Positions 52,254-63,446 of a stretch of DNA of 64,000 bases are shown here, in pieces (position 1 is the first letter of the stretch; the number at the start of each line of letters is the position of its first letter). The notes under the pieces were generated by a model that was not told the DNA's origin, searched no databases, and was given only the letters and a program-made list of their open reading frames with translations. This DNA is from a candidate division BRC1 bacterium ADurb.Bin183. GTDB taxonomy: Bacteria > Sumerlaeota > Sumerlaeia > MWCT01. A program made the position numbers and the translations under genes. Location of the stretch: NCBI GenBank assembly GCA_002070185.1, contig MWCT01000006.1, positions 129,001 through 193,000 on the forward strand, in the 5' to 3' direction.

Positions 52254-53057
52254 TTATTTCCCCCTTGCTTGATTGATGGCGCTGCGCATGGTTGATGAGG
52301 CGTTCGCAATATTTGCAGCAAAATTGCCGTCGCCTTTTGCCTCCGTGATCCCGCGCGAAACGTTGATGATGTAACCGCGCCCCTTGCTGTCGGCGGCAAG
52401 CGGTATCACCGCCTCTAGATCCCCGCCCTGCGCCCCAATGCCGGGAATAAGCAGCGGCAAATCAGCCGCAACAAAACGGATTTTTTTTAGATAATCAGGA
52501 TGCGTTGCGCCGACCACCAGCCCGCAATTCCCCGCCGTATTCCACTCCAAAACCTTCTCAGCAATCCGCAAATATAAATCATGCGGCATCTGGAAATCGC
52601 ATGAACCTGAATTGGATGTGAGACATAAAATATACATCCCGCGCTCGGCATATTTGAGAAAAGGCGCAACAGAATCCCCGCCCAAAAAAGGACTCAGCGT
52701 CGCCGCGTCGCAGCCGAATGCCTCAAATATCCCCTTTGCGTATGCCTCCGCTGTCGAACCGATGTCCCCGCGTTTGGCATCTGCAATAATAGGAATCTCC
52801 TTCGGAATATATGCGATAGATTTCTTCAACGATTCCAGTCCTGAAACTCCCAACGCCTCATAAAAGGCAAAGTTCGGCTTAAAGGCGCAAACATAAGGCG
52901 CAGCCGCGTCAATGATAGCCTTGTTAAATGCAAAAATCGGATCCGCATCATTTCTGAAAGGCGCGGGAATTTTTTCCGGACGCGGGTCCAACCCAACGCA
53001 AAGCCGGCTGTTGTTCATCCGCGCCGCCGTTTCCAGTTTCTCAAAATATGCGTTCAA
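52254..53057 (-). CDS. pyrF: Orotidine 5'-phosphate decarboxylase (type 2 subfamily)
   Basis: Produces UMP from OMP, the last step. The 267-residue length and the motif ADAKRGDIGSTAEAYA with the catalytic Lys/Asp array place it in the longer type 2 subfamily. LCVGLDPRPEKIP at the start and VGATHPDYLKKIR later fit. It sits three bases after pyrD. Confidence 0.95.
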   Translation of the reverse strand: MNAYFEKLETAARMNNSRLCVGLDPRPEKIPAPFRNDADPIFAFNKAIIDAAAPYVCAFKPNFAFYEALGVSGLESLKKSIAYIPKEIPIIADAKRGDIGSTAEAYAKGIFEAFGCDAATLSPFLGGDSVAPFLKYAERGMYILCLTSNSGSCDFQMPHDLYLRIAEKVLEWNTAGNCGLVVGATHPDYLKKIRFVAADLPLLIPGIGAQGGDLEAVIPLAADSKGRGYIINVSRGITEAKGDGNFAANIANASSTMRSAINQARGK

Positions 53058-53060
53058 ACC

Positions 53061-53972
53061 TCATGCCTCCAATGCGCCGATAATCTCATATATCGAATGA
53101 TGTTTGTGGGCAGCCAAATACTTTTTGATACCCTTGATGATTTTTAAAGGTGCCGAAGGGTCTTGAAAAACTGCCGTCCCCATCGAGATGGCGGTTGCCC
53201 CCGCGAGAAAAAATTCAATCGCGTCCCGTGCCGTGCGGATGCCCCCCATCCCCAAAATGGGAATCTTGACCGCTTTTGATGTCTGCCAAACCATTCGAAC
53301 CGCAATCGGTCTGATTGCCGGACCAGAAAGCCCGCCCGTGAAATTGCCGAGCATCGGTCTCCGCTTTTCGACGTCAATCGCCATACCTAAAAACGTGTTC
53401 ACGAGCGAAACAGCATCCGCGCCGCCCGCCTCCGCCGCCCGAGCAATCTCACAGATATTCGTCACATTGGGCGAAAGTTTGACAATCACGGGCAAACGCG
53501 AAACGTTGCGCACAGCCTGCGTAATTTCCTCCGTCGCCTGCGCCGAAACGCCAAACGCCATACCGCCTTGTTGCAAGTTTGGGCAGGAGACATTCACCTC
53601 AAGCGCGGCAAGATTCGGCGCATCATTCAGCGCCTGTGCAATCTGAACAAACTCTTCAACACAGTCACCGGAAATATTTGCAATAAAAACTCCCGGCACA
53701 TTATTCAGTGCGGGAAGTTTGATTTTTAAAAAATCTTCCAGCCCCACATTCTGGAGCCCGATGGCGTTCAGCATACCGGCGGGCGTCTCCGCAATGCGGG
53801 GCGGCTTGTTTCCCGCGCGCGGCTTGAGAGTTATCCCTTTTAAAAAAACCGCGCCCAGCTCACAAGGCGGATAGAAATCCAAAAACTCCGTCCCGTATCC
53901 ATAAGTGCCGGAGGCAACCGTCACAGGATTTTTCAACACAAGCGGTCCGATTTTGACGTTTATATCCGCCAT
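53061..53972 (-). CDS. pyrD: Dihydroorotate dehydrogenase, catalytic subunit (class 1B)
   Basis: The FMN enzyme oxidises dihydroorotate to orotate. The 303-residue protein has NVSCPNLQQGGMAFG with the class 1 Cys base, VIVKLSPNVTNI, and PILGMGGIRTARDAIEFFLAGATAISMGTAVF. The PyrK subunit gene four bases upstream shows it is the NAD-dependent 1B type, in which electrons go through PyrK to NAD+, so the pathway needs neither quinone nor oxygen here. Confidence 0.95.
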   Translation of the reverse strand: MADINVKIGPLVLKNPVTVASGTYGYGTEFLDFYPPCELGAVFLKGITLKPRAGNKPPRIAETPAGMLNAIGLQNVGLEDFLKIKLPALNNVPGVFIANISGDCVEEFVQIAQALNDAPNLAALEVNVSCPNLQQGGMAFGVSAQATEEITQAVRNVSRLPVIVKLSPNVTNICEIARAAEAGGADAVSLVNTFLGMAIDVEKRRPMLGNFTGGLSGPAIRPIAVRMVWQTSKAVKIPILGMGGIRTARDAIEFFLAGATAISMGTAVFQDPSAPLKIIKGIKKYLAAHKHHSIYEIIGALEA

Positions 53973-53976
53973 CTAA

Positions 53977-54744
53977 TTATGCCCCGTCCGACCATTTGAG
54001 AATCTTATCCGAATCAAAAACAGGACCATCCGCGCACACGCGCTGATAGCCGCTCTGCGTCGCAATTGCGCACCCTTGGCATGCGCCAGCGCCGCAAGCC
54101 ATGCGGCTCTCAAGAGAAAACTGCGCCGATTTTCCCATCGCCGCGAGTTTGGTCTGCAACGCCGCCAGCATCGGCTCCGGACCGCACGCATAAACAGCGC
54201 GGTCGCCGAGCGTCTTTTTGTTTATGAAATCAGTTGCCAACCCCCGCTCGCCCAATGAGCCGTCTTCGGTAACAATGGTTAGTCTGGTCGAAACGCGTAC
54301 CAAATCAATAGCCGCCACCGCTTCTTTTCTTGTGCGAACCCCATAAATAAGATGAACATCAAAACCGGATTCCCGCAAACGCCTGCCTAAAAAATGCAGC
54401 GGCGCAATGCCCGCACCGCCGGCAACAAGCAACGCCGGCGCAGGCTCGATTTTGAACGGATGTCCGATAGGTCCAATAACGTCAAGATAATCTCCCTTTC
54501 TTACTTCGGAAAGCAGCCGCGTCCCTTCGCCCACAACCTTAAAAAGAATGCAAACCGCCTCCTCATCCGCATCGAATATGCTGATGGGACGTCTCAAAAT
54601 TGGGTGAGGTCCTTCGCTGACGCGAATGTTGACAAACTGCCCCGGTTGCGCCTCGGCGACAATCTCCGGAGATTTAAATGTCAGAGAAACATAATCGCTT
54701 TCAAAAAAGTTAACATCAATGATTCTGGCGAGAACCTGTTTCAT
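53977..54744 (-). CDS. pyrK: Dihydroorotate dehydrogenase electron-transfer subunit PyrK
   Basis: The 255-residue protein has the flavin-binding ferredoxin-reductase fold (PILRRPISIFDADE for FAD; LLVAGGAGIAPLHFLGRRL for NAD) and the C-terminal 2Fe-2S motif CGAGACQGC followed by YQRVC. It moves electrons from PyrD to NAD+. Its start overlaps the pyrC stop by four bases. Confidence 0.94.
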   Translation of the reverse strand: MKQVLARIIDVNFFESDYVSLTFKSPEIVAEAQPGQFVNIRVSEGPHPILRRPISIFDADEEAVCILFKVVGEGTRLLSEVRKGDYLDVIGPIGHPFKIEPAPALLVAGGAGIAPLHFLGRRLRESGFDVHLIYGVRTRKEAVAAIDLVRVSTRLTIVTEDGSLGERGLATDFINKKTLGDRAVYACGPEPMLAALQTKLAAMGKSAQFSLESRMACGAGACQGCAIATQSGYQRVCADGPVFDSDKILKWSDGA

Positions 54745-56051
54745 TTACACTTTTCCTCGAGAATCTTCCCCTTCGAATAAACAATACGCCCGCCGACGAT
54801 GGTCGTGTCCACAGCCCCGCGGCATTTCTCGCCTTCGAAAGGAGTGTTGCGGCTGCGTGAAAAGAAATTGTTCGCATTAATCGTATGCCGGCGCTCCGGA
54901 TCTATAATGGCAACATCAGCAACAACGCCTGCCTTGAGCGTGCCCCGTTCAATTTTTAATATCCTTGCTGGATTGAGCGACATCTTTTCTACAAGCTGGC
55001 TGACTGTGATTAATTTTTTGTGCACAAGATTGGTAAAAAGGATGGGAATCGCCGTCTCCATGCCAATGAGCCCAAATGGCGCATCAATATAAACAAGGTC
55101 TTTGTCTTTATCCGTGTGCGGCGCATGGTCGGTCGCAATGACATCTATCGTCCCATCCTGCAAACCCTTGATTAACTCCTGCCGGTCCTCCTCTGATGTT
55201 AAAGGAGGTTTGACCTTTGTGTTCGTGTCAAAATTCGTCTCCTTAACCAAAGCATCCGTCAGTGTTAAATGATGCGGAGTCGCTTCGCAGGTCACATTCA
55301 CCCCGCGTTTTTTGGCTCGGCGAATCAGATGGATAGAGCCGCGCGCGCTTACGTGGCATATATGAAGGCGCCCTCCGAAAAATTCTAACAATTCAATATC
55401 CCTTCCAACCTGAATTGTCTCAGCGGCGGCGGGGATTCCGGCGAGCCCCAGCAGCGATTGAATGAAACCCTCATGCATCATTCCGATATTGGAAAGATTC
55501 AAGTCTTCGCAATGATCCAAAATCGGCACATCGAACATCGCTGTATATTCAAGGGCGCGCCGCATAATTTCCGCATTCATAACAGGATGCCCGTCGTCGC
55601 TGAAGGCAACGGCGCCCGCAGAAATCAAATCCCCAAACTCCGTAATTTGCTGCCCTTCTTGCCCAACCGTGATCGCGCCCACAGGATAAACGTTCACAAC
55701 GCCAACCTCATGGACGCGCGAAAGGATATATTTAACACCCGTGCGCGAATCGCAGACCGGACGTGTGTTCGGCATGCAGCAGATAGATGTGAAGCCGCCC
55801 GCCGCCGCCGCCCGAGTGCCCGAATAAATCGTCTCCTCGTCCTCGCGCCCCGGTTCCCGAAGATGCGTATGCATATCAATCAGACCCGGCGCAACAACCA
55901 TGCCGGCGGCGTCAAACTCCTCAGCGCCCTTTTTCTTTAGATTTTTCCCCATATCTTTGATGACACCGTCTGATATGAGAACATCTCGAACTTCGTCAAT
56001 TTGCTGCGAAGGGTCAACAACGCGCCCGTTTTTAATCAGTATATCATTCAT
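54741..56051 (-). CDS. pyrC: Dihydroorotase
   Basis: A 436-residue amidohydrolase that closes carbamoyl aspartate to dihydroorotate. Metal ligands are visible in [10 protein letters not shown], the HCEDLNLS and [10 protein letters not shown] histidines, and [14 protein letters not shown]. Length fits the type I (Gram-positive-like) class. It overlaps pyrB by eight bases. Confidence 0.95.
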   Translation of the reverse strand: MNDILIKNGRVVDPSQQIDEVRDVLISDGVIKDMGKNLKKKGAEEFDAAGMVVAPGLIDMHTHLREPGREDEETIYSGTRAAAAGGFTSICCMPNTRPVCDSRTGVKYILSRVHEVGVVNVYPVGAITVGQEGQQITEFGDLISAGAVAFSDDGHPVMNAEIMRRALEYTAMFDVPILDHCEDLNLSNIGMMHEGFIQSLLGLAGIPAAAETIQVGRDIELLEFFGGRLHICHVSARGSIHLIRRAKKRGVNVTCEATPHHLTLTDALVKETNFDTNTKVKPPLTSEEDRQELIKGLQDGTIDVIATDHAPHTDKDKDLVYIDAPFGLIGMETAIPILFTNLVHKKLITVSQLVEKMSLNPARILKIERGTLKAGVVADVAIIDPERRHTINANNFFSRSRNTPFEGEKCRGAVDTTIVGGRIVYSKGKILEEKCK

Positions 56052-56973
56052 TTTCCTCGCCTCCGCTCAAAAGATAGAGCACAGCCATACGGACTGCGAC
56101 GCCGTTGGTCACCTGTTCAAGGATTACCGAATGCTCGCCATCGGCAACAGGCTGCGAAATTTCGACCCCCCGGTTTATCGGACCCGGATGCATGATTAAA
56201 ACATCCTTTTTTGCCCATTTGAGACGCTCCTCCGTCAACCCGTAAAGAAGGGTGTATTCGCGGATGGAAGGAAACAGATTTGCGCGCTGGCGCTCCATCT
56301 GGATGCGGAGGATGTTGATGACATCCGCATCTTTGATAGCTTCCTGTAAATTCGAGCAAAGCCGCACACCCAGTTTCTCAAAAGGCTTAGGCAAAAGCGT
56401 GTTCGGACCTGCAACCGTTATCTTCGCACCCAGCTTTGTGAGCGCCCAAATATTGGAACGCGCCACGCGACTGTGCGTGATGTCGCCGAGGATGACCACC
56501 TTCAGCCCCTCGAACCTGCCTTTTTTTTCCTTTATGGTATAAGCGTCAAGAAGCCCCTGCGTGGGATGCTCATGCGGACCGTCCCCCGCGTTGATAACGG
56601 CGGCGCGGCATTTGCGCGCCAAAAGCAGTGGCGCGCCCGGACACGAATGACGCATGACAATAAAGTCTGCGCCCAGCGATTCAATAGTGTGAACCGTGTC
56701 CAGAAGCGATTCGCCCTTTGCCACGCTCGACGTGGAGATGCTGAAATTGATGACATCCGCCGAAAGACGCTTTGCCGCTATCTCAAACGATGTCCGCGTC
56801 CTCGTGGAATTTTCATAAAAGAGATTCACGACTGTTTTCCCGCGCAATGTCGGAACCTTCTTGATGGAACGTGTGAAAATTTCTTTGAATCCTGCGGCAT
56901 TTTCTAAAACGAGCTCTATCTCCTCCCGCGTGAGCGTCTCCAATCCCAGAAGATGTTTGTGATTGAATTTCAT
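56044..56973 (-). CDS. pyrB: Aspartate carbamoyltransferase, catalytic subunit
   Basis: The 309-residue protein catalyses the first committed step of pyrimidine synthesis. The carbamoyl-phosphate motif [11 protein letters not shown] and MRHSCPGAP are intact, and [14 protein letters not shown] closes the aspartate site. No regulatory pyrI gene follows, so it is probably an unregulated trimer of the Bacillus type. It lies 12 bases after pyrR. Confidence 0.96.
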   Translation of the reverse strand: MKFNHKHLLGLETLTREEIELVLENAAGFKEIFTRSIKKVPTLRGKTVVNLFYENSTRTRTSFEIAAKRLSADVINFSISTSSVAKGESLLDTVHTIESLGADFIVMRHSCPGAPLLLARKCRAAVINAGDGPHEHPTQGLLDAYTIKEKKGRFEGLKVVILGDITHSRVARSNIWALTKLGAKITVAGPNTLLPKPFEKLGVRLCSNLQEAIKDADVINILRIQMERQRANLFPSIREYTLLYGLTEERLKWAKKDVLIMHPGPINRGVEISQPVADGEHSVILEQVTNGVAVRMAVLYLLSGGEENE

Positions 56974-56985
56974 ACTCTCTCCCTT

Positions 56986-57543
56986 TTACGAATGATTATT
57001 CGGCAGCTCTACCAGAATCACCTTCTCCTCGCCGTCTATCTCTGCAAGACGAACCTGCACAGTCTGATTCGCTTTCGTTGTCAACTTTAATCCAACATAA
57101 TCCGCCTGAATCGGATATTCCCGCCAGCCCCGATCCACCAGCGCGGCAAGTTTTACCAACGCCGGACGACCAAAATCCACAATCTGATCCAACGCCGCCC
57201 TTATCGTCCGTCCAGTATAAAGAACGTCATCCACAAGCACAACCTTCTTATCCTCCACATCAAAAGGCAGCGAAGACGGTCTCACAATCGGATGCTTTGC
57301 CAGGGTGGAAAAGTCATCGCGATAAAGCGTTATGTCCAGCGTTCCAATTGGCGGGCTCTTCTTTGTCATCTTTTTTATTTTTTCCTGCAGGCGCTGCGCC
57401 AGAAAAACCCCGCGCGTGCGAATGCCTATAAGGACAAGGCTCGGCTCTCCCCCCAACTCTTTCGCAATCGCCTCTGCCATAGCATCCAGCGTTTTGTTCA
57501 GAGCCTTTTCGTCCAATAAAATTTCAGGCGATTTTGTTTTCAT
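56986..57543 (-). CDS. pyrR: PyrR bifunctional attenuator / uracil phosphoribosyltransferase
   Basis: The 185-residue protein has LVLIGIRTRGVFLAQRLQEK and the PRPP motif VVLVDDVLYTGRTIRAALDQI. In Bacillus PyrR binds pyr leader RNA when UMP is high and causes early termination; it also has uracil phosphoribosyltransferase activity. The ATG at 57543 has AAAGGA seven bases upstream and starts two bases after purD; a GTG six bases earlier is the alternative. It sits inside the cluster between pur and pyr genes, and no leader with the PyrR-binding fold is present in the short gaps around it. Confidence 0.94.
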   Translation of the reverse strand: MKTKSPEILLDEKALNKTLDAMAEAIAKELGGEPSLVLIGIRTRGVFLAQRLQEKIKKMTKKSPPIGTLDITLYRDDFSTLAKHPIVRPSSLPFDVEDKKVVLVDDVLYTGRTIRAALDQIVDFGRPALVKLAALVDRGWREYPIQADYVGLKLTTKANQTVQVRLAEIDGEEKVILVELPNNHS

Positions 57544-57545
57544 GG

Positions 57546-58823
57546 TCACATCCTTTTCAGGGCTTTTTGCCCGATATCAGTGCGGTAATATTTATTATCG
57601 AAATCAATCTCTCCCACAAGCCTATATGCGGCATCAATCGCTTTCGGCAGCGTTTCCGCTAAAGCCGTCGCCCCCAACACGCGCCCGCCGCTAGTCACAA
57701 CCTTCCCATCCTGCCATTTCGTCCCCGCATGAAAAATAATCCGTTCCGGCGTTGAAATAGCGCGCTCCAGACCGGTTATCGTCTTCCCCTTTTCGTATTG
57801 CTCAGGGTATCCTTTGGATGCCATAACCACGCACACCGCCGGCTCTGGACGCCACTCGAGTTTGATTTGCGAAAGCCGCCCCTCAACCGCAGCCATCATC
57901 ACATCCACAAGGTCGTTTTTCAAACGGGGGAGAAGCGCTTGCGTTTCAGGGTCTCCAAATCGGCAATTGTATTCAAGAACCTTTGGATTCGCGCCGCTAA
58001 TCATGAGCCCGGCATAAAGGACTCCCTTGTATTTTATTCCCCGTCTGTTCATCTCCGAAACAGTGGGAATGAAAATTTCATTTAAACATCGTTGATATAA
58101 CTCCGGAGTAACAACAGGCGCCGGCGAATACGCCCCCATCCCGCCCGTGTTCGGACCCGTGTCGCCGTCGCCTATAGCCTTATGATCCTGCGCGTTGTCC
58201 ATCGGCAGCACCGTCTCGCCGTCTGTAAAGGCAAGCAGCGAAGCCTCCTCGCCCCGCAAAAACTCCTCAATCAAAATCTTTTTACCCGCTTTGCCGAGCG
58301 CGTTCTCATCCAGAAAAGAGCGGATGGTTTTTTCGGCGGTTTCCCGATTGGGTGCAAGCACAACGCCCTTGCCCGCCGCCAGACCGTCCGCCTTTATGAC
58401 AATCGGAAATTCCCGAGTCTCAAGATATTTCAAAGCCGCGGCAGTCTCGCAAAAAGATTGCGCCGCGCCGGTTGGAACGTGGGCGGAAAGAAGAACGTCC
58501 TTGCAAAAATCCTTACTCGCCTCAATCTGGGCGGCGGCTTTATTGGGTCCAAAAATCTTTAGCCCCGCCTCCTCAAAAACATCCACAATCCCCGCTGCCA
58601 GAGGCGCCTCCGGTCCAACAACCGTCAGCCCAATATTTTCTCTTCTGGCAAAATCAATAAGTCCGGAAAAATTCTCTCCTTGGGCTATCGGCGCGGTATC
58701 CGCCAACGCAGAAATGCCCGCATTGCCTCCCGGACAATAAATCCTTTTTACACGGGCGCTCTGGGCAATTTTCCAAACAAGAGCATGCTCGCGCCCGCCC
58801 GTCCCAATAACCAGAACATTCAT
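57546..58823 (-). CDS. purD: Phosphoribosylamine-glycine ligase
   Basis: An ATP-grasp enzyme of 425 residues for the second step of IMP synthesis. MNVLVIGTGGREHALVWKIAQS is the family start, and GLAAGKGVVLA and EYNCRFGDPETQ are present. The ATG at 58823 has GAGG six bases upstream; a TTG two codons earlier is possible. It follows purM by 17 bases. Confidence 0.96.
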   Translation of the reverse strand: MNVLVIGTGGREHALVWKIAQSARVKRIYCPGGNAGISALADTAPIAQGENFSGLIDFARRENIGLTVVGPEAPLAAGIVDVFEEAGLKIFGPNKAAAQIEASKDFCKDVLLSAHVPTGAAQSFCETAAALKYLETREFPIVIKADGLAAGKGVVLAPNRETAEKTIRSFLDENALGKAGKKILIEEFLRGEEASLLAFTDGETVLPMDNAQDHKAIGDGDTGPNTGGMGAYSPAPVVTPELYQRCLNEIFIPTVSEMNRRGIKYKGVLYAGLMISGANPKVLEYNCRFGDPETQALLPRLKNDLVDVMMAAVEGRLSQIKLEWRPEPAVCVVMASKGYPEQYEKGKTITGLERAISTPERIIFHAGTKWQDGKVVTSGGRVLGATALAETLPKAIDAAYRLVGEIDFDNKYYRTDIGQKALKRM

Positions 58824-58840
58824 CTTCAACCTCGATTCTT

Positions 58841-59839
58841 TTATACAAACCGCACAGCGCCGCCGCCTTCCAACGCCGCGCCAATCTCATACGAAGGCAG
58901 CTCATGCCGCCGGCAGATTCGATGGACTGTCTGGGCGTCCTTATGAGCAACCGTCAAAATCAACCCCAGCCCCATGTTAAACGTCCGGAACATCTCCTCT
59001 TCCGGCACAGGTCCCAACCGCTGAATCAAATCAAATATGAGAGGCGCATCCCATGAATCGGGACAAATGACCGCGTCAATACCCGGCGGCAGAATGCGGC
59101 ACAAATTGCCCGGAATGCCCCCGCCCGTAATATGCGCCATCCCTTTGATTTTTAACTTTTTCATCAAATCGTTTATGAGAGGCGTGTAAATGAGCGTCGG
59201 GCGTAAAAGAGCCTCGCCCAATTTTTCCCCCAAATCTTCATGAATCTTACCCAGCGGTAAATTTGATTTTTCTAAAAGAACCTTTCGGGCAAGAGAATAT
59301 CCATTCGAGTGCAGCCCGCTGGAGGCAACGCCGATGAAAACATCACCCGCCCTGATGGTTCGTCCGTCAACAATATCCCTCTTCTCCGCGATTCCCACGC
59401 CAAAGCCCGCCAAATCATAAACACCTTTGGCATAAAGACCGGGCAGCTCCGCCGTTTCCCCGCCCAAAAGCAGGCATCCCGCCTGACGGCATCCTTCCTG
59501 AATCCCGCCGATGACCTCCTCGGCGTGGCTGACCATTAATTTGCCGGTGGCGTAATAATCGAGGAAAAAAAGCGGTTTTGCCCCGCAGACTGAAATATCG
59601 TTCACCACCATCGCCACAAGGTCTATGCCAATCGTGCTATGTTTTTTCACCGCCTCCGCAACCAGCAGCTTCGTCCCGACGCCGTCTGTGGACGCCACCA
59701 GCACCGGATTCTTCCAGCGCCCCGCAGAAAGGGGAAAACATCCGCCAAATCCCCCGATGTGTGGTGACTTTTCCTTCAGCCGCCGCACCAGCTCATCCCC
59801 AGCCTCAATATCCACACCCGATGATTTGTATGTTATCAT
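58841..59839 (-). CDS. purM: Phosphoribosylformylglycinamidine cyclo-ligase
   Basis: The 332-residue enzyme closes the imidazole ring to AIR. STDGVGTKLLVAE, GIDLVAMVVNDI, LLGGETAELPGLY and THITGGGIPGNL-type sequence are all visible. Its start overlaps the purF stop by four bases. Confidence 0.96.
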   Translation of the reverse strand: MITYKSSGVDIEAGDELVRRLKEKSPHIGGFGGCFPLSAGRWKNPVLVASTDGVGTKLLVAEAVKKHSTIGIDLVAMVVNDISVCGAKPLFFLDYYATGKLMVSHAEEVIGGIQEGCRQAGCLLLGGETAELPGLYAKGVYDLAGFGVGIAEKRDIVDGRTIRAGDVFIGVASSGLHSNGYSLARKVLLEKSNLPLGKIHEDLGEKLGEALLRPTLIYTPLINDLMKKLKIKGMAHITGGGIPGNLCRILPPGIDAVICPDSWDAPLIFDLIQRLGPVPEEEMFRTFNMGLGLILTVAHKDAQTVHRICRRHELPSYEIGAALEGGGAVRFV

Positions 59840-61221
59840 AATTCCAGAAAATCCTTTCTGATGCTGTTCGGCTTCCCTCCGGGATACTTGCCGTCAAAAC
59901 AGGCGTTGCAATAGGTCAGCATTCGAGGCATGACGCGGTGCAAGCCTTCGATGCTGATGTAACCCAGCGTATCCGCGCCGATAAATTGCCGAATCTCATC
60001 CACGCTGTTGGAGTTGGCGATCAATTCCTTTTCGGATGGCGTGTCAATCCCATAATAACACGGATTCACCCACGGCGGAGCGCTCGAACGGAAATGAATC
60101 TCCCGCGCCCCCGCATTACGGAGCATCGTCACGATTTGGCGGCTCGTCGTCCCCCGAACTATCGAATCATCCACCACCACAACGCGTTTTCCCGCAAGCA
60201 ATCCCCGCACCGCATTATATTTAACCCGCGCCCCAAAATCCCGAATCTGCTGGCTCGGCTGAATAAACGTCCGCCCAACATAATGGCTCCGAATCATCCC
60301 ATGATTGAATGGGATTGCAGACTGTTTGGAAAAACCGATGGCGGCGGGATTCGATGAATCCGGCACCGCAATTACAACGTCCGCCTCGGCGGGATGCTCA
60401 ACCAGCCGATGCCGGATATCATAAACGCTCTTACCCTCGACAATGCTGTCCGGACGGCAAAAATAAATATATTCAAACACGCAAAATGATTGCTCAGATG
60501 GAGCAAAGGGGAGATTATGCGAAATCTTATCCCCATCAATCTTTATGATTTCCCCCGGTTTTAACTCCCGCAAAAGCTGCGCCCCGATAATATCCAGAGC
60601 GCAGGACTCAGAAGCAAAAATGGTCGCCCCGTTCAGCTTGCCGAAGCATAGCGGGCGAAACCCGCGCGGGTCGCGCATCGCATAAAGAATATTATCACGC
60701 ATAAGAACAATCGAATAAGAACCCTTCAAACGGATGAGAGAAGAATATAGAGCCTCCTCAAAGTCATTGGAAGGGGAGTGCGCTATCAGATGCAAAAGAA
60801 GCTCGCTGTCCGTGTTCGTCAAAAAAATCGCCCCGCGACTTTCCAACTCGCTTTTCAATTGCGCCGAATTTGTCAGATTGCCGTTGTGCGCAATGGCAAG
60901 ACGCCCCCCTTTGTATTTCACATGAATCGGCTGCGAGTTTTCCGCCGTTGATGACCCCGTTGTGGAATAACGCACATGACCGATGGCAATGGAACCCGGA
61001 AGCGAGTCGAGAACATCGCGATTAAAAACATCCGAAACGCAGCCCGCGCCCTTTTGAGAATAAAAATTGCCGCCATCCGATGAAACAATACCCGCGCTTT
61101 CCTGTCCGCGATGTTGCAAGGCATAAAGCCCCAGATACGCCAGCTTTGCCGCCTCTGAATGCCCCGCCACAGCCATCACCCCGCAATATTCTCGCGGAGT
61201 TTCGTTAAAGTCGGTTTCCAT
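59836..61221 (-). CDS. purF: Amidophosphoribosyltransferase (Fe-S, Bacillus type)
   Basis: Catalyses the first committed step of purine synthesis, PRPP to phosphoribosylamine. A propeptide of 12 residues precedes the catalytic Cys13 of CGVMAVAGH, with GLYALQHRGQESAGI after it. The PRPP motif is VVVVDDSIVRGTT. Four Cys at 247, 388, 438 and 441 sit where the Bacillus enzyme binds its 4Fe-4S cluster, so this is the propeptide-processed, oxygen-sensitive type. An in-frame GTG nine bases upstream of the chosen ATG is an equal alternative. Confidence 0.96.
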   Translation of the reverse strand: METDFNETPREYCGVMAVAGHSEAAKLAYLGLYALQHRGQESAGIVSSDGGNFYSQKGAGCVSDVFNRDVLDSLPGSIAIGHVRYSTTGSSTAENSQPIHVKYKGGRLAIAHNGNLTNSAQLKSELESRGAIFLTNTDSELLLHLIAHSPSNDFEEALYSSLIRLKGSYSIVLMRDNILYAMRDPRGFRPLCFGKLNGATIFASESCALDIIGAQLLRELKPGEIIKIDGDKISHNLPFAPSEQSFCVFEYIYFCRPDSIVEGKSVYDIRHRLVEHPAEADVVIAVPDSSNPAAIGFSKQSAIPFNHGMIRSHYVGRTFIQPSQQIRDFGARVKYNAVRGLLAGKRVVVVDDSIVRGTTSRQIVTMLRNAGAREIHFRSSAPPWVNPCYYGIDTPSEKELIANSNSVDEIRQFIGADTLGYISIEGLHRVMPRMLTYCNACFDGKYPGGKPNSIRKDFLEL

Positions 61222-61250
61222 GTTTTCCACTTTTCTTTTAGATTGATGTT

Positions 61251-63446
61251 TTATATCGAAAAAGATTCATAAGCCTTGCGAAGGCGCTCTAAAGGCAAGT
61301 TGCATACGCCTTCGATTTCAAGACTGCACCCGCCAACCAAGCCGATTTTTCTCACCGGCACGCCCGCCTTTTTTGCCCTTTGAATAATTTCAGATGCGAA
61401 ATAATCTCTGCAAGTTATTACAATACGCGATGGCTCTTCGGAAAATAATTCAATCGCCGGATGGATATTTTTTTCGAGATTGATTCTTGCGCCCAACCCA
61501 TCCTCGGAGAGCATCGCGCACTCGGCAATCGCTGCGCCAAGTCCGCCCTCGCTCACATCCTGCGCGCTTGCAACCATGCCCTGCGATATCATGTCCAGCA
61601 AAAAATCCTGCAAGGCTTTTTCTGCGGCAAGGTCAAGCGCCGGACATGGACCCATAATCTTATTTCTCAGCGCATAATAATACTGGCTGCCGCCAAGCGT
61701 GGTTGCCGGTCTGCCAAGCAGAATCACCGCATCCCCCGCCATTTTAAACCCCGCCGTTGTGATATGCTCCGGCTTCTCAATTAAACCAAGCATGCCAATC
61801 ATCGGCGTCGGGAAAACCGCCACGCCTCTGTTCTCATTATAGAAACTCACATTTCCGCCAGTCACGGGAGTGTTCAACGCCCGGCAGGCTTCGCCGACGC
61901 CCAAAACCGCCTGCTCAAATTGATAATAGATATCAGGTTTGGTTGGATTGCCAAAATTCAGACAGTTGGTGATAGCAAGCGGGCGCGCCCCCGAGCAGAC
62001 AACATTACGCGCCGCTTCCGCAACCGCCATCGCCCCGCCCGCGCGCGGATTAAGATAAACCATCATCCCATTGCAATCCGCCGAAAGCGCAATATGTTTT
62101 TCCGTTCCCTTGATTCTCAAAACAGCCGCCGAGCCGCCCGGTTTGACAATCGTGTTCAACTGCACCATGTGGTCGTATTGCTCATAAATCCACCGCTTGC
62201 TTGCGATGGTGGGCGTGGCAAGAAGCGCCAACAGCGCCTCGCCGCAATCATCGGGCGCCTCAAATTTCGCCGCATCAAAAACCTCAATCGAATCAAGATA
62301 TTCCGGACGGCGGGAGGCGGGATTATATTCCGGCGCGGCGGTCGAAATCTCCTCCGCCGGAATCTCCGCAACCACTCGCCCCTTGTGCCGTACCCGCATC
62401 AAACCATCGGTTGTCACATTGCCCAAAACGCTCCACGGCAAATCCCATTTTTCAAATATGGCGCGCGCCGCTGAAAGCCGCTCCTCCGATACAATCGCAA
62501 GCATTCGCTCCTGCGATTCCGAAAGCATGATTTCATAAGCCGTTAAATTTTTCGAACGCTGCGGAACCTTGTCCAAATCTATGTCCACGCCGCTGCCGCC
62601 GCGTCCCGCCATCTCGCACGAAGAACATGTCAGCCCCGCCGCGCCCATGTCCTGAATCGCCTCCACAACGCGATTCTGAATCAATTCCAGAGTCGCCTCC
62701 AGAATCTTTTTTCCCATGAAAGGGTCGCCCACTTGAACCGCCGAGCGCCGCTCTTCTGATTCCTTGCTCAATTCCTCGGAGGCAAAAGTCGCCCCATGAA
62801 TGCCGTCTCTGCCTGTGGCATTGCCGTAATAAACCACAAGACTGCCCGGCGTTCGCGCGCAGGCAAGCGTCAAATCTTCGACGCGCATCTGCCCCACGCA
62901 CATCACATTAATGAGCGGATTGCCGTTGTAATGCTCCGCAAAATAAACATCCCCCGCCACAGTCGGAACACCCACGCAGTTGCCGTAATCGGCGATGCCG
63001 GAGATAACGCCGCCGATAATATATTTGTTCCTTGGAACGGAAGGGTCGCCAAAGCGAAGCGGGTCAAGCAGCGCAATCGGACGCGCCCCCATTGTGAAAA
63101 TATCCCGCAGGATGCCGCCGATGCCTGTTGCCGCGCCCTGATATGGCTCCACCGCAGAAGGATGATTATGCGATTCAATCTTAAAACAAATAGCGCACCC
63201 GTCGCCGATATCCACAACCCCCGCATTTTCTCCCGGACCTTGAATCACACGCTCGCCTTTGGTGGGAAAAGTCTTCAGCATCTTCTTGGAATTTTTATAC
63301 GAACAATGCTCGCTCCACATCACGGAAAAAATCCCCAACTCGGTGATAGTCGGTTCGCGCCCCATGATTTCGAGCAGTTTTTTATATTCGTCGCCGCTGA
63401 TGCCGTGCGCCTGCACAATTTCCGGCGTTATTTTAACTTCTTTCAT
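61251..63446 (-). CDS. purL: Phosphoribosylformylglycinamidine synthase subunit PurL
   Basis: The 731-residue small-type PurL, which works with PurQ and PurS to convert FGAR to [44 protein letters not shown] and [18 protein letters not shown] are hallmarks. Four bases overlap purQ upstream. No purS is seen between the genes; it must lie beyond the right edge or elsewhere. Confidence 0.97.
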   Translation of the reverse strand: MKEVKITPEIVQAHGISGDEYKKLLEIMGREPTITELGIFSVMWSEHCSYKNSKKMLKTFPTKGERVIQGPGENAGVVDIGDGCAICFKIESHNHPSAVEPYQGAATGIGGILRDIFTMGARPIALLDPLRFGDPSVPRNKYIIGGVISGIADYGNCVGVPTVAGDVYFAEHYNGNPLINVMCVGQMRVEDLTLACARTPGSLVVYYGNATGRDGIHGATFASEELSKESEERRSAVQVGDPFMGKKILEATLELIQNRVVEAIQDMGAAGLTCSSCEMAGRGGSGVDIDLDKVPQRSKNLTAYEIMLSESQERMLAIVSEERLSAARAIFEKWDLPWSVLGNVTTDGLMRVRHKGRVVAEIPAEEISTAAPEYNPASRRPEYLDSIEVFDAAKFEAPDDCGEALLALLATPTIASKRWIYEQYDHMVQLNTIVKPGGSAAVLRIKGTEKHIALSADCNGMMVYLNPRAGGAMAVAEAARNVVCSGARPLAITNCLNFGNPTKPDIYYQFEQAVLGVGEACRALNTPVTGGNVSFYNENRGVAVFPTPMIGMLGLIEKPEHITTAGFKMAGDAVILLGRPATTLGGSQYYYALRNKIMGPCPALDLAAEKALQDFLLDMISQGMVASAQDVSEGGLGAAIAECAMLSEDGLGARINLEKNIHPAIELFSEEPSRIVITCRDYFASEIIQRAKKAGVPVRKIGLVGGCSLEIEGVCNLPLERLRKAYESFSI